Under the pieces are notes generated by a model, which saw nothing but the letters and a program-made list of their open reading frames with translations, was not told the DNA's origin and did no database searches. Shown one piece after another: positions 43,173 to 50,981 of a stretch of DNA of 64,000 bases. Each line of letters opens with the position of its first letter. The stretch's first letter is position 1. The position numbers were made by a program, and so were the translations under genes. The stretch comes from Pseudomonas fluorescens (lineage in GTDB: Bacteria; Pseudomonadota; Gammaproteobacteria; Pseudomonadales; Pseudomonadaceae). The stretch spans positions 6,198,501-6,262,500 of the forward strand of contig NZ_CP012830.1 of assembly GCF_001307155.1 (NCBI RefSeq), written 5' to 3'.

Positions 43173-43985
43173 ATGAACCATCGAAGCCGCCTTCAGCCAA
43201 CGCCCCGCCCCGAACCGGTCCGCCGAGTCGAGGCAGGGCCATGGACGATTGAATTGCTACCCGGCGCCGCCTACGCGACCCGGTATGTGGCGCCCCAGGC
43301 AGCGATCGGCTTTGCCTTCGACAGCCAGCGAGGCCTTCACGCCATTGGCAGCGACCGAGTGCTGCCCTTCGATGCCATGCCCAATGGTCTGGCGTTCGTC
43401 CCCGCCGGCTGTGACGTGCTGTCCGAGTCCCCCATGGGCGGTGAATACCTGCGGGTAATGCGCACTGACGGTAATGCGTTGGTCGGGGAAAGTGCATTCA
43501 ACAATCGCATTGATCAGCAGGCCATTACCCTCGCCCTGCGAATGCGCGGCGCGTTGTTGCAAGCCTCAGTGGAGGACGATTGGGAGGCCTGGGCACTCGC
43601 ATTGGCTGAACGGGCGACGGGCGATCAAACATTTTCGGCTCCACCCCAAGGCTCTATCACCGGCAGCCGGATGCGTCTGCTCGATGAGTTCATTGACGCT
43701 GGCCTCGACGGGCCGCTGGGCATACCGGCAATGGCGGGCTTACTTGGATTGTCCGAAGGCTATTTCATGCGGGCGTTCAAGAACGCGACGGGCAAGAGCC
43801 CGCACAGTTACCTGATCGACCGACGTCTTGCCAAGGCCCGCGCACTGATACGCGATTCGACAGCAAGCCTGGCAGAGATCGCCCACACCTGCGGTTTTAA
43901 CTCCCAGGCGCACATGGCAACCACGTTCAGGCAACGCCTTGGATTAAGTCCGGTACAGCTGCGTGGATATGTGAGGTCGTGTTAG
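43173..43985 (+). CDS. AraC-family regulator, divergent from threonine dehydratase-like gene
   Basis: A 270-residue protein with an N-terminal sensor domain (about 1-160) and a C-terminal AraC double helix-turn-helix (about 175-270): 'LGLSEGYFMRAFKNATGKSP' and 'LAEIAHTCGFNSQAHMATTF'. I use ATG 43173 (MNHRSRLQPTPRPEP); an in-frame ATG at 43164 would add three residues (MVF) before this Met. The neighbouring, divergent dehydratase gene suggests it responds to an amino acid. The ligand is not visible. A repeat B copy follows 11 bases after the stop. Confidence 0.9.
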   Translation: MNHRSRLQPTPRPEPVRRVEAGPWTIELLPGAAYATRYVAPQAAIGFAFDSQRGLHAIGSDRVLPFDAMPNGLAFVPAGCDVLSESPMGGEYLRVMRTDGNALVGESAFNNRIDQQAITLALRMRGALLQASVEDDWEAWALALAERATGDQTFSAPPQGSITGSRMRLLDEFIDAGLDGPLGIPAMAGLLGLSEGYFMRAFKNATGKSPHSYLIDRRLAKARALIRDSTASLAEIAHTCGFNSQAHMATTFRQRLGLSPVQLRGYVRSC

Positions 43986-43995
43986 TGCAGGTGTT

Positions 43996-44022
43996 GGGCA
44001 AATATCAGCCAAAAGCAGCCAT
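43996..44022 (+). repeat. dispersed repeat family B copy
   Basis: GGGCAAATATCAGCCAAAAG followed by CAGCCATT, between the AraC gene and the acetyltransferase gene. Confidence 0.5.
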
Positions 44023-44099
44023 TGGAATATCCTCCCAGCCATGAGACAACGACCGGGAGCCCTGCGAACCACCTACCCAATCAAGGAGAGTTGAACATC

Positions 44100-44582
44100 A
44101 TGGACGAAGCCATTACTTACCGAACCGCAACGGTAGAAGACGCACTTAGCATGTGTGAGTTGGGACAATTGCTTAACGCGGTGCACCACGCTGCCCGTCC
44201 CGATATTTACGCAGCTGCCACCCAAGACTTTTCGCGCGACCTTCCTCACTGGTCAGGCCTTTTCGAGAAACCGGGTCAGGTTGTATTCATCGCGAATGTC
44301 GGTCACCAGACCGCCGCCTTCATTACTGCCAGCCTGTCGGCAAGTTCTGGGCCGCTGATGCAACCGCTGAATGTTGTTCGCATCGGATCGGTATGTGTTG
44401 CCGAGCAATTTTGGGGGAAAGGTATTGGACGTGGGCTTATTCAACTCGTTAAAAACTGGGCAATCGAACATGACGCTCAGGACTTGAGGTTGTCTGTCTG
44501 GCCGTTCAATGCACGTGCTGCTCGCATGTACACAGAGTTCGGGTTTGAGACTCGTGCTTTCGAGATGGGAATGCGTCTGTAA
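44100..44582 (+). CDS. GNAT-family N-acetyltransferase
   Basis: A 160-residue acetyltransferase starting MDEAITYRTATVEDALSMCE (ATG 44100). The acetyl-CoA loop is 'VCVAEQFWGKGIGRGLIQLV' (G-K-G-I-G-R-G), followed by 'LRLSVWPFNARAARMYTEFG' (N-x-x-A-x-x-x-Y-x-x-x-G-F). Substrate unknown; such enzymes may modify antibiotics or small metabolites. AAGGAGA is 12 bases upstream; an earlier start at 44022 would lie inside repeat B. The gene is bounded by repeat B copies at 43996 and 44642, as is the CdiI-like gene. Confidence 0.88.
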   Translation: MDEAITYRTATVEDALSMCELGQLLNAVHHAARPDIYAAATQDFSRDLPHWSGLFEKPGQVVFIANVGHQTAAFITASLSASSGPLMQPLNVVRIGSVCVAEQFWGKGIGRGLIQLVKNWAIEHDAQDLRLSVWPFNARAARMYTEFGFETRAFEMGMRL

Positions 44583-44641
44583 AGGCGATCACCCTAAAGG
44601 TGAAAAGAGGTTCAAGGGACCTCTGCGGGGGCATTCGTGAC

Positions 44642-44665
44642 TGACAGCCAATAGCGGTCATTCAT
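44642..44665 (+). repeat. dispersed repeat family B, short copy
   Basis: TGACAGCCAATAGCGGTCAT then TCAT; right part of the family B consensus. It lies between the GNAT gene and the DUF6678-like gene. Confidence 0.5.
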
Positions 44666-44697
44666 TCTTGAACACCAAAAAATCGATAGGACTGAAT

Positions 44698-45132
44698 ATG
44701 AGCGAGCTACCGAAGTCCGGCACGGGCCATGATGATGTAACACGGAAGAAAATCCATGCTGCCGTAGCGGCGAGAAACTTGGCAAGCGCATCGAACAATA
44801 CCAAGTGGGATGAGCTGATCAACCATTTCCGCCAGCTTCAGGGTTGGCGTCCGTCATACCGATTCAAGTCCGTCACTGGATACATCTCAGGGTGGGATGT
44901 CGAGTGGTTTTACCATCTGCCGTTTCCATTTGCGTCCGTCGAATGGTTCGACATTGGCTTGTTGGAAGCAGCCCCCTCAAAAGGAAGGCTGCTTGCACGT
45001 ACAACCATTGACCATACAGACGAAATATCGAAGGTCGTCGCACACATTGGATTCGAGTTTGACGTGCGCGCTGACGTTCTGAGAATTTGGGGGTACATCC
45101 CAAAATCGTATGAAGACTTTCCGCCTGTGTGA
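44698..45132 (+). CDS. DUF6678-like protein, possible immunity protein
   Basis: A 144-residue soluble protein without signal peptide, MSELPKSGTGHDDVTRKKIH. It reads like DUF6678: 'KWDELINHFRQLQGW' followed by 'YRFKSVTGYISGWDVEWFYH' and 'EWFDIGL', a Trp-rich beta-rich core. No function is known for the family; similar proteins are small, stand alone in accessory regions and are candidates for toxin immunity. ATG 44698 has ATAGGAC nine bases upstream; the frame is open upstream from a TTG at 44668. The next small gene follows after a full copy of repeat A. Confidence 0.6.
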   Translation: MSELPKSGTGHDDVTRKKIHAAVAARNLASASNNTKWDELINHFRQLQGWRPSYRFKSVTGYISGWDVEWFYHLPFPFASVEWFDIGLLEAAPSKGRLLARTTIDHTDEISKVVAHIGFEFDVRADVLRIWGYIPKSYEDFPPV

Positions 45133-45148
45133 CAGGCTGCAATGAAAA

Positions 45149-45214
45149 CAGGACAGACTTATTTCTCTGTCACCAGCCTCAACAGCAATGAAGAATAAAT
45201 CTGCCCCCCTTTTT
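45149..45214 (+). repeat. dispersed repeat family A, near-complete copy
   Basis: ACAGGACAGACTTATTTCTC at the left and AGAATAAATCTGCCCCCCTT at the right, matching 30169-30235. Its right half contains the ATG at 45188 used for the next open frame. Confidence 0.7.
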
Positions 45215-45541
45215 CCACATCGTAATGTCACCCTGTGGTTTCCCGGTCCATCAAATGCTTGGGCTCTGGTGTACTCGCTTCAGGATGCCAGTGCCCCGTA
45301 CCTTGACTTCATGTACACCAGCAAAGAGCCGCCTCAGGAAGCCCTGTCCGCATTGCTATGGAAGTATCCACAGTGCACCGTTATCGATTGGTCGCTCGGA
45401 CGTTTGGCCTGCATCAAGGCCCAGGGTGTGGATGTTGAGACGCTAGCGGAAATTATCCGGGAAGTCGCTGAAACTACTTGGGGTGAGCGCATCACAGTCG
45501 TCGATGCTTTGTACGAGGAAATGGGTAGAGCGTGCCCCTAG
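45188..45541 (+). CDS. small protein of unknown function, 5' end inside a repeat
   Basis: A 117-residue acidic protein. The first nine codons (MKNKSAPLF) are supplied by repeat A, after which the natural sequence begins (HRNVTLWFPGPSNAWALVYS, then 'YLDFMYTSKEPPQEALSALL' and 'ETLAEIIREVAETTWGERIT'). No conserved domain is recognised. It has no clear ribosome site before the ATG (GCAGGCTGC... upstream). The repeat may have replaced the original start, so the gene could be 5'-truncated and not expressed. A polymorphic-toxin immunity role is plausible because its neighbours are such genes. Confidence 0.5.
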   Translation: MKNKSAPLFPHRNVTLWFPGPSNAWALVYSLQDASAPYLDFMYTSKEPPQEALSALLWKYPQCTVIDWSLGRLACIKAQGVDVETLAEIIREVAETTWGERITVVDALYEEMGRACP

Positions 45542-45601
45542 AGCGGACACTTGATCAAGATTTTCGGGCTCCATAAAGCCAAACAAAAACGAGTAGTGGA
45601 T

Positions 45602-45841
45602 ATGAAACATGAACTTTGGCTGGAACCGGATGGCTGCCAGACTTTCTGCCTAGCCGATGCTCACGGAGATGGGGCGCGCAGGCTTCTTCACGAAAAAGCC
45701 AAACTTATCTGGGAGGTTGAAGCTGAAAGTCACTTCGTAGCGATGACCAAATACTATTCGTATATGGACTGGGGCGAATACCAGACAGACTTTCCCGAAC
45801 AAGATCAAATCCCCTACACGGAACCAGGATGGAGTGTTTAG
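45602..45841 (+). CDS. small protein of unknown function
   Basis: A 79-residue acidic protein, MKHELWLEPDGCQTFCLADA, with 'SHFVAMTKYYSYMDWGEYQT' near the C-terminus. The same arrangement (a short leading beta strand, 'F-C-L-A', then a helix and 'TKYY.YM.WGEY') is familiar from small proteins scattered in proteobacterial accessory regions, function unknown. ATG 45602 starts at the conserved part; the frame goes up to 45551. Its place between other small orphan genes suggests an immunity-cassette member. Confidence 0.6.
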   Translation: MKHELWLEPDGCQTFCLADAHGDGARRLLHEKAKLIWEVEAESHFVAMTKYYSYMDWGEYQTDFPEQDQIPYTEPGWSV

Positions 45842-46108
45842 CCGTAGCACCGTCCTCCTTTATCAGCTCTTGACGTCTATGGTCTCATTCGGATCGATAG
45901 CTGCCGGTCTACGTCGACAAAAATCGGCAAAATGAAAACGCTGGCTGCTCGGTTTAGCGTAAGCGGCTAGCCAAATCACCTAGTGCCGACCACTGATTCA
46001 GCATCGACCTAGCTGAATGCTCACCCAAAAGGTTGATGAGCACTCTATGATTCAATGAATCCGAGTCTGATAATACCCTGGATATCAGGGTCCTAGGCAG
46101 GGTAAATA

Positions 46109-46486
46109 ATGGATAATTATGCAGCACGCTATGTGATATTTGCTTTGTCCCTCTTCGTGTTGTGCGAGCCAGTACAAGCATCAGTATGGCAAATTTGCAG
46201 TCTGGAACTACGTATCACTAATGTATTGAAACGTCCGTATCCGCAGCTACAGGCCCAGATCCTGAAGGTAATCCCGGCATCGCCCACTGTGGAATGTCCA
46301 AAAGAAGGGTCCACCCTCACTTTTACCCCAGAAACTACAAACTACCAAAGTGAGCTCCCACGTCGACAGTGGCCCAACAAAGGACAGTCCGTGCACGTTA
46401 ATTACCGGTATTTGGATGGCATATGTAAGGGAGATGGCAATAATTATGGGTGCCGTATTAAGCACTACCCAATAGTCGGCCCTTGA
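46109..46486 (+). CDS. exported protein of unknown function
   Basis: A 125-residue protein with an N-terminal signal peptide (MDNYAARYVIFALSLFVLCEPVQA, cleavage near residue 24). The mature part has four or five cysteines (QICSLELR, VECPKEG, GICKGDG, YGCRIKH) and likely disulfides in the periplasm. No family is recognised; it is more AT-rich than most genes here. It stands at the left edge of the IS66 remnant. Because orphan periplasmic immunity proteins are often such short Cys-containing proteins, it could belong to the immunity group, but that is speculation. Confidence 0.6.
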   Translation: MDNYAARYVIFALSLFVLCEPVQASVWQICSLELRITNVLKRPYPQLQAQILKVIPASPTVECPKEGSTLTFTPETTNYQSELPRRQWPNKGQSVHVNYRYLDGICKGDGNNYGCRIKHYPIVGP

Positions 46487-46510
46487 GTGGCAAGAGCCTC
46501 CCAATTCAAT

Positions 46511-47265
46511 CTACATTAGTTGGGTCGGCCCCCACTGATGCGGCAGCAACTGGTCGATCTCACTCGCCCGGTGCGTCGGCAGGCGCGTGAGAACATCTTT
46601 CAGATATGCATACGGATCATGACCATTGAGCCGCGCAGACTGGATCAAACTCATGATCGCCGCCGCCCGTTTTCCACTGCGTAACGAGCCTGCGAAGAGC
46701 CAGCTTTTTCTCGGACGCCGCTGGTACTGCTTGCAAGGCCTGAAGCTCTGCTTCAATCGCTGCGATATCGGTATCGATCAGGTCATCGAGCAAACTGGCC
46801 TGCTCAGGATTCATCTGCTCGCTGCGCTTGGCAAACTTCAAACGCTTGAGCTGGGCGATTTCGTGGGCCAGCTTCTCGATCACCGCCTGATTGCGGTTGA
46901 TCTTCTTGCCCATCGTCTCAATGGTTTTACCCATCGTTTCGACCGTCTTGCCCAGCGTGTCAACCTGACGGTAGAGCATCTCAACACGCTGCATCAACTG
47001 CGCGTTGCCATGGCAGTCCCAGCACCAATGCCTGAAGTTGCTCGGTATCCAGTTCCATCTCAGAACCATGGCGAATGCCAGGCCAGTGGAACTTGCCTTG
47101 GTTCAACCGGCGCGCCGCCAGCCATATTCCGAATCCGTCATGCACCAGCACTTTCATGCGATTGGTGCGGCGGTTGGCGAACAGATAAGCACTGTGCGGC
47201 TGCGCCGCACCGAACACCGCAATCACCTTGGCTAAAGCCGTATCGGTGCCTGCGCGCATGTCCAT
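46511..47265 (-). mobile_element. IS66-family remnant (TnpB and internally deleted TnpC)
   Basis: Two reading frames match IS66. At 46981-47265 is TnpB (Orf2) without its extreme N-terminus ('RAGTDTALAKVIAVFGAAQP', 'SAYLFANRRTNRMKVLVHDG', 'GLPWQR'). At 46617-47069 is the TnpC N-terminus (coiled-coil 'LGKTVETMGKTIETMGKKIN', 'FAKRSEQMNPEQASLLDD'), and 46511-46680 encodes the TnpC C-terminus in another frame ('SGKRAAAIMSLIQSARLNGH' and 'RASEIDQLLPHQW'). The whole DDE core is deleted at the junction around 46650-46680. TnpA is missing. It is not mobile and has truncated the gene at 47266. Confidence 0.85.
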
Positions 47266-47661
47266 CGGGCCTCGATTTACGCCCTTCGATCAGCTGGCAT
47301 TGACATCCCCACTGAACGGTCAGTCTGGAGCGAGGAGATAGATCCAGAGGATTGGTATTGCGAAAGCGAACCGGAATATTGGATCAATATCGCATTTGAA
47401 GCGCCTGTGGCCCTGCTTCAAGCATTTCTTTGGTGTGCATTGGCTAGAGATTTGGCTGCAATTGAGCCTAAACCCAAGTGTGCTTTGTACCTCTTCAATT
47501 TGAAGAAGCGGGTCATGGTTTTCCCATATGACGACAGGGGTATGGATGTAGTTGGCCCTAACAAAGATCTGCTTTCACAGCTGTATCGTCAGCATCATAC
47601 ATACCTGCTGGATTACGACCGACACGCGATGGACAGCACATTCGCAGGGCCTGCGCGCTAG
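47266..47661 (+). pseudogene. 5'-truncated DUF3885-like gene at the IS66 edge
   Basis: From the edge of the IS66 remnant the plus strand reads RASIYALRSAGIDIPTERSV, an open frame without its own start codon, going on with 'WINIAFEAPVALLQAFLWCA' and 'LYLFNLKKRVMVFPYDDRGM' followed by 'DVVGPNKDLLSQLYRQHHTY' and 'LLDYDRHAMDSTFAG'. The 'YDDRGMDV...LY..y..wLLDYDR' pattern is typical of DUF3885. About 130 residues remain; family members are roughly 200. The N-terminal part was lost with the IS66 insertion/deletion. A 38-base repeat follows at 47710. The internal GTG at 47407 is not a likely start. Confidence 0.65.
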
Positions 47662-48130
47662 CCTTGCTTACATTGGAGCTGAAACTGTGCCCACTGGGCC
47701 GCCACCTCCTTCAGGTCGATTCCACTCAGTTGCCACCTGCAAAAATCGTACGTCCGTCCAATACACCTTGCGCAACGTAACTGACTTGCACCGGGCTAGA
47801 ATCCTAACCGCAGCCGCGTCGGGGATGCTGGAAGCGATGTGTTAGGTGCAAATGGAAGTGCGCGTAGTGAGCAGTGGAGCCGAAGTCGGAGCGCCGATGG
47901 AAGGACAAGGGCCCCTTGATATCACCCGCGATTTTGCCCGTTGCTCTACAGGCCCCCGGGGGGGACTGAATATTCCTTGCTCGTCGTGATCGCTGTAATC
48001 GCCAAACGGTTTTTGCGGGGCGGAAAACGTGGGGACGAAATGAAGTCCAAGCTTTATGCGGCAGCGCCACCTGATTTATCGGTAAGCTACGCTTTTAGCT
48101 CGCTGTAAATCCACTCCTAACCATACCCTG
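47662..48130. other. 469-base gap before the LysR gene
   Basis: Contains one copy of the 38-base repeat (47710-47747). No other gene or RNA signature is recognised. The LysR gene at 48131 starts at its right end. Confidence 0.5.
47710..47747 (+). repeat. 38-base repeat C, copy 1
   Basis: TTCAGGTCGATTCCACTCAG, then TTGCCACCTGCAAAAATC. The other copy at 55296-55333 differs at four of 38 positions. Each lies 45-49 bases after a small putative immunity gene. Confidence 0.75.
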
Positions 48131-48997
48131 ATGACCAATATGCTTGACTGGGACAGCCTCCGTTTTTTCTTTGCCTTTGTTCATGAGGGCTCCTTAGCCG
48201 CTGCGGCTCGCTCTCTGCGGGTGGAGCACGCGACTGTGGCTCGCCGAATAGCTGCCCTTGAAGCCTCTTTGGACATGAAGCTGGTAGATCGTAGGGGCCG
48301 TGTCTACCAACTGACCGAGGACGGTGTGAGGGTAGGTGAATATGCAGCGCAGATGGAGTCTGCGTCACTTGCGCTCAGGCGATTCGCTGACGGGGGAGAA
48401 AGCCGTATTGAGGGTGCGGTGATCTTGTCTGCACCTCCTGCATACCTCGGAACGTTGGTAGCTCGGCGACTTGGGGTATTGCGCGAGCGTTATCCCCGGT
48501 TGCAGCTGACGCTCGTCGGAGCCAAGTCCACTGCGTCGCTGGCAAGGAAAGAAACCGATATTGCCATTACCTTCAGCAGGCCGGATGAACAGAGTGTCGT
48601 CGCCAAAAGTCTCGGCTCCTTGCGTTTTTACCCGCATGCTAGCGAGGGCTACATTAGTCAACGTGAACCTGAAGAGTTCGAGTTCATAGGCTACGACCGT
48701 AGCATGGACGATTCGGTACAGCAGCAATGGCTCCTGGATCGGCTGGAAGGAAGACCGCTTTCCGTCACCAGCAACGACCTGCGCATCCAGGCATTAGCTG
48801 CCGTAGGCAATGCTGGCATAGTTTTCCTTCCGGATTTTTTAGGCAAAGAATATGGGCTGGCAAGGGTTGATATGGATCACACACCGCTGGAACTACCCAT
48901 CTGGCTCGCGTTTCATGAAGATTTACGCAGCTCTCTAAAAATCCGGGCAGTTCTTGATTTCCTCATGGAGGGATTAGTGCAGGCACAGGAGCTGTGA
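48131..48997 (+). CDS. LysR-type regulator next to an MFS gene
   Basis: A 288-residue LTTR starting MTNMLDWDSLRFFFAFVHEG, helix-turn-helix 'SLAAAARSLRVEHATVARRI'. This form of the recognition helix (V-E-H-A-T-V-A-R-R-I) is a known LTTR subgroup. It lies 105 bases before the MFS gene at 49103 on the same strand, so it may share a transcript or regulate it. Unlike most LTTRs in this window it is not divergent from its neighbour. The initiating Met could be the one at 48140 (MLDWDS). Effector unknown. Confidence 0.9.
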   Translation: MTNMLDWDSLRFFFAFVHEGSLAAAARSLRVEHATVARRIAALEASLDMKLVDRRGRVYQLTEDGVRVGEYAAQMESASLALRRFADGGESRIEGAVILSAPPAYLGTLVARRLGVLRERYPRLQLTLVGAKSTASLARKETDIAITFSRPDEQSVVAKSLGSLRFYPHASEGYISQREPEEFEFIGYDRSMDDSVQQQWLLDRLEGRPLSVTSNDLRIQALAAVGNAGIVFLPDFLGKEYGLARVDMDHTPLELPIWLAFHEDLRSSLKIRAVLDFLMEGLVQAQEL

Positions 48998-49102
48998 ATT
49001 TTTTCACATCCGGTTTGTGACTTTGATGAATGGGTCATCACGAAACATTTCTCTACTCTGGGCTCCGAATTGAATTCCTGCCCACTGAGAGGCCCTTCAC
49101 CA

Positions 49103-50311
49103 ATGAGCAGTTCCCATCCCATAAAAAGCTCAATGGCTGTATACCGTACAGCGTGGATCGTGACCGCGATTTTTATACTTTCAAATGCCGCTACGCCACT
49201 CTACAGCTTTTGGCAGCAGTCCCTCGGTTTCGCGTCGGGGGTGCTAACCGTAATTTTTGCCTGCTACATCATCGGTCTTCTTCTAACGCTCACCATCGCT
49301 GGGCAGCTGTCCGACCACTACGGGCGCAAAGCCTTGCTTCTACCCTGTGTGGGGCTGGCTATCATTGCAGCGATTCTGTTCGACCAAGCGCACAGCATCG
49401 GCGTCTTGATGCTCGCACGCTTCCTCACCGGCGTTTCGGTGGGCCTCGTTGTATCTGGGGGTATGGCGAATGTCGTCGAGCATGCTCAGCCTCATCGCAA
49501 GCATTTTGCTTCGCTAATGGCATCTGTCGCGATGGTGGCTGGAGCGGGCACCGGGCCGCTATTGGCAGGGGTCGTTGCGCAATATCTTCCGAACCCGATC
49601 CACACAGTCTTCCGAGTGGAAATCGCGATTTTGTGCGTGGCGCTCCTAGCGTTACTCAATCAAAAGAACCAGAAGCTTGGGGTCGGTACGTTTAAACCGC
49701 GCTTGCCCACCGTCGCTAAGGAAAACCTCGGCATCGTGCTATTGGGGATAGCGTTCTTCGGCCCTGGAATAACTTCGACATCATTCATCCTGTCGCTCGG
49801 CCCCAAGCTGATAGCGACTTTTCTAGGCGTGAATAGTCCCCTTGTCACAGGTTGTATGGCCTTTTCAATGTTCCTCGTCGCCGTGAGCGTGCAGTTTGCG
49901 GCGAAGCGATACAGCAGCCGTACTGTGTTTTCGCTTAGCGGGATCGGTACTGTCTTCTCAATGATTTTCGTGTGGATCGCGCTGAAAACCGGTTCCGCTC
50001 CATGGCTGATCGTTTCCGCTCTGTTGGCAGGCGCCGGTCAAGGCTTGGGCCAGTTGGGTGGACTGACCCTTATTGCTGATCGCGTGCCTGCGCAGCGCAG
50101 AGCCGAAGCCAACGCAGTGTTCAACATGGGGGGGTATGTGCCCGCCGGAGTGATCCCGGTGGTAACAGGTTACTTGATCGACTTTTGGGGGCTGAGCATT
50201 GGAATAAGCTCACTTGCGCTCATTATCGCGAGTCTTGCTTCTTTGGCGCTCATGCAGCTTTGGAGGCACGTCCCTAAGCAAAGTCAAACTCGTACACACA
50301 GCGAGGCTTAA
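49103..50311 (+). CDS. MFS transporter
   Basis: A 402-residue protein with about 12 membrane segments starting MSSSHPIKSSMAVYRTAWIV. Features: 'AGQLSDHYGRKALLLPCVGL' (MFS signature in loop 2-3), 'LGQLGGLTLIADRVPAQRRA' in the second half, and 'FNMGGYVPAGVIPVVTGYLI' near the C-terminus. GAGAGG lies nine bases before ATG 49103; other Met starts (49133) are possible. Substrate unknown; the preceding LysR gene is a likely regulator. Immediately after its stop begins the second IS66 remnant (50317). Confidence 0.88.
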   Translation: MSSSHPIKSSMAVYRTAWIVTAIFILSNAATPLYSFWQQSLGFASGVLTVIFACYIIGLLLTLTIAGQLSDHYGRKALLLPCVGLAIIAAILFDQAHSIGVLMLARFLTGVSVGLVVSGGMANVVEHAQPHRKHFASLMASVAMVAGAGTGPLLAGVVAQYLPNPIHTVFRVEIAILCVALLALLNQKNQKLGVGTFKPRLPTVAKENLGIVLLGIAFFGPGITSTSFILSLGPKLIATFLGVNSPLVTGCMAFSMFLVAVSVQFAAKRYSSRTVFSLSGIGTVFSMIFVWIALKTGSAPWLIVSALLAGAGQGLGQLGGLTLIADRVPAQRRAEANAVFNMGGYVPAGVIPVVTGYLIDFWGLSIGISSLALIIASLASLALMQLWRHVPKQSQTRTHSEA

Positions 50312-50316
50312 CGAAC

Positions 50317-50460
50317 TCACTTATGTGGCAGCAGACCGATAATCTGACTGGCGCGCTGGGTAGGAAAGCGCATGAGGACGTCTTTCAGATAGGCGTATGG
50401 ATCGTGCCCGTTCACGCGCGCATGACTGGATCAGGCTCATGATTGCCGCCTCTCGTTGCA
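50317..50460 (-). mobile_element. second IS66 remnant (TnpC C-terminus only)
   Basis: The minus strand encodes 'ARVNGHDPYAYLKDVLMRFP' followed by 'TQRASQIIGLLPHK' and a stop at 50317, the end of an IS66 TnpC of a different lineage from the one at 46.5 kb (MRFPTQRASQII versus TRLPTHRASEID). Nothing else of the element remains. It is joined to a truncated agmatine deiminase gene at 50.49 kb. Confidence 0.8.
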
Positions 50461-50491
50461 TCGACCAAAGGCTGGAGATGCACACCGGTTT

Positions 50492-50870
50492 ACCACTTCA
50501 CGGTCCGGGTAGAGCTCGGACAACAGGTCAAAGGCTTTCGTATCTGCTGCCTTGTCACCGAACTCGGGGGCAATGACCGCTCCATTGATCACGAAGTAGT
50601 TGATATAGCCTGGCGCGAAGTCTGGATTGTTTTTGCTGAACCGACTCTTTCGTGGATTGAGCGGAGGCGACACGGTGTGCACAAGCAGCGGGCGGCTATC
50701 GGCATCGGTGGCATTCCTGAGAATCTCCAGATGGACAAGTGTCACTGCGTGGTCATGGGACTCAGGGTCGTTGTCGAGGTTAGAGATCAAGAACTCCCAG
50801 CTTGACGAAGCGGACGTAGAAGTCGACATGGGCGTCGGTGATGTCCTTGCCTTTGATTCCCGGCAGAAAG
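50492..50870 (-). pseudogene. truncated second copy of an agmatine deiminase gene
   Basis: A 379-base stretch closely matching 55587-55967 of the intact, Tat-exported agmatine deiminase gene. It encodes 'NLDNDPESHDHAVTLVHLEI', then 'VHTVSPPLNPRKSRFSKNNP' and 'YFVINGAVIAPEFGDKAADT'. The N-terminal two thirds are absent, a one-base frameshift lies near the 5' end of the fragment, and the catalytic C-terminal 'GGGGIHC' has been removed by the IS66 remnant. It is not functional. It may be the trace of a duplication or of homologous exchange between the two loci. Confidence 0.88.
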
Positions 50871-50902
50871 AATGAAAGATAAATCTGTGGCGCCCCTTTC
50901 TT
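50871..50902 (+). repeat. dispersed repeat family A, right half
   Basis: AATGAAAGATAAATCTGTGG then CGCCCCTTTC: the right half of family A (full copy 30169-30235) with a small insertion, adjoining the agmatine deiminase fragment. Confidence 0.5.
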
Positions 50903-50981
50903 CACGCTGCCGCATAACTCGATGCCCGTTTAACCACGCGAAGTCGATAGAGCAGAATCGATTGGCTAGGGAAGATGCTGC

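Noticed and set aside
46626..47303. 225-residue plus-strand open frame
   Set aside because: Antisense to the IS66 remnant.
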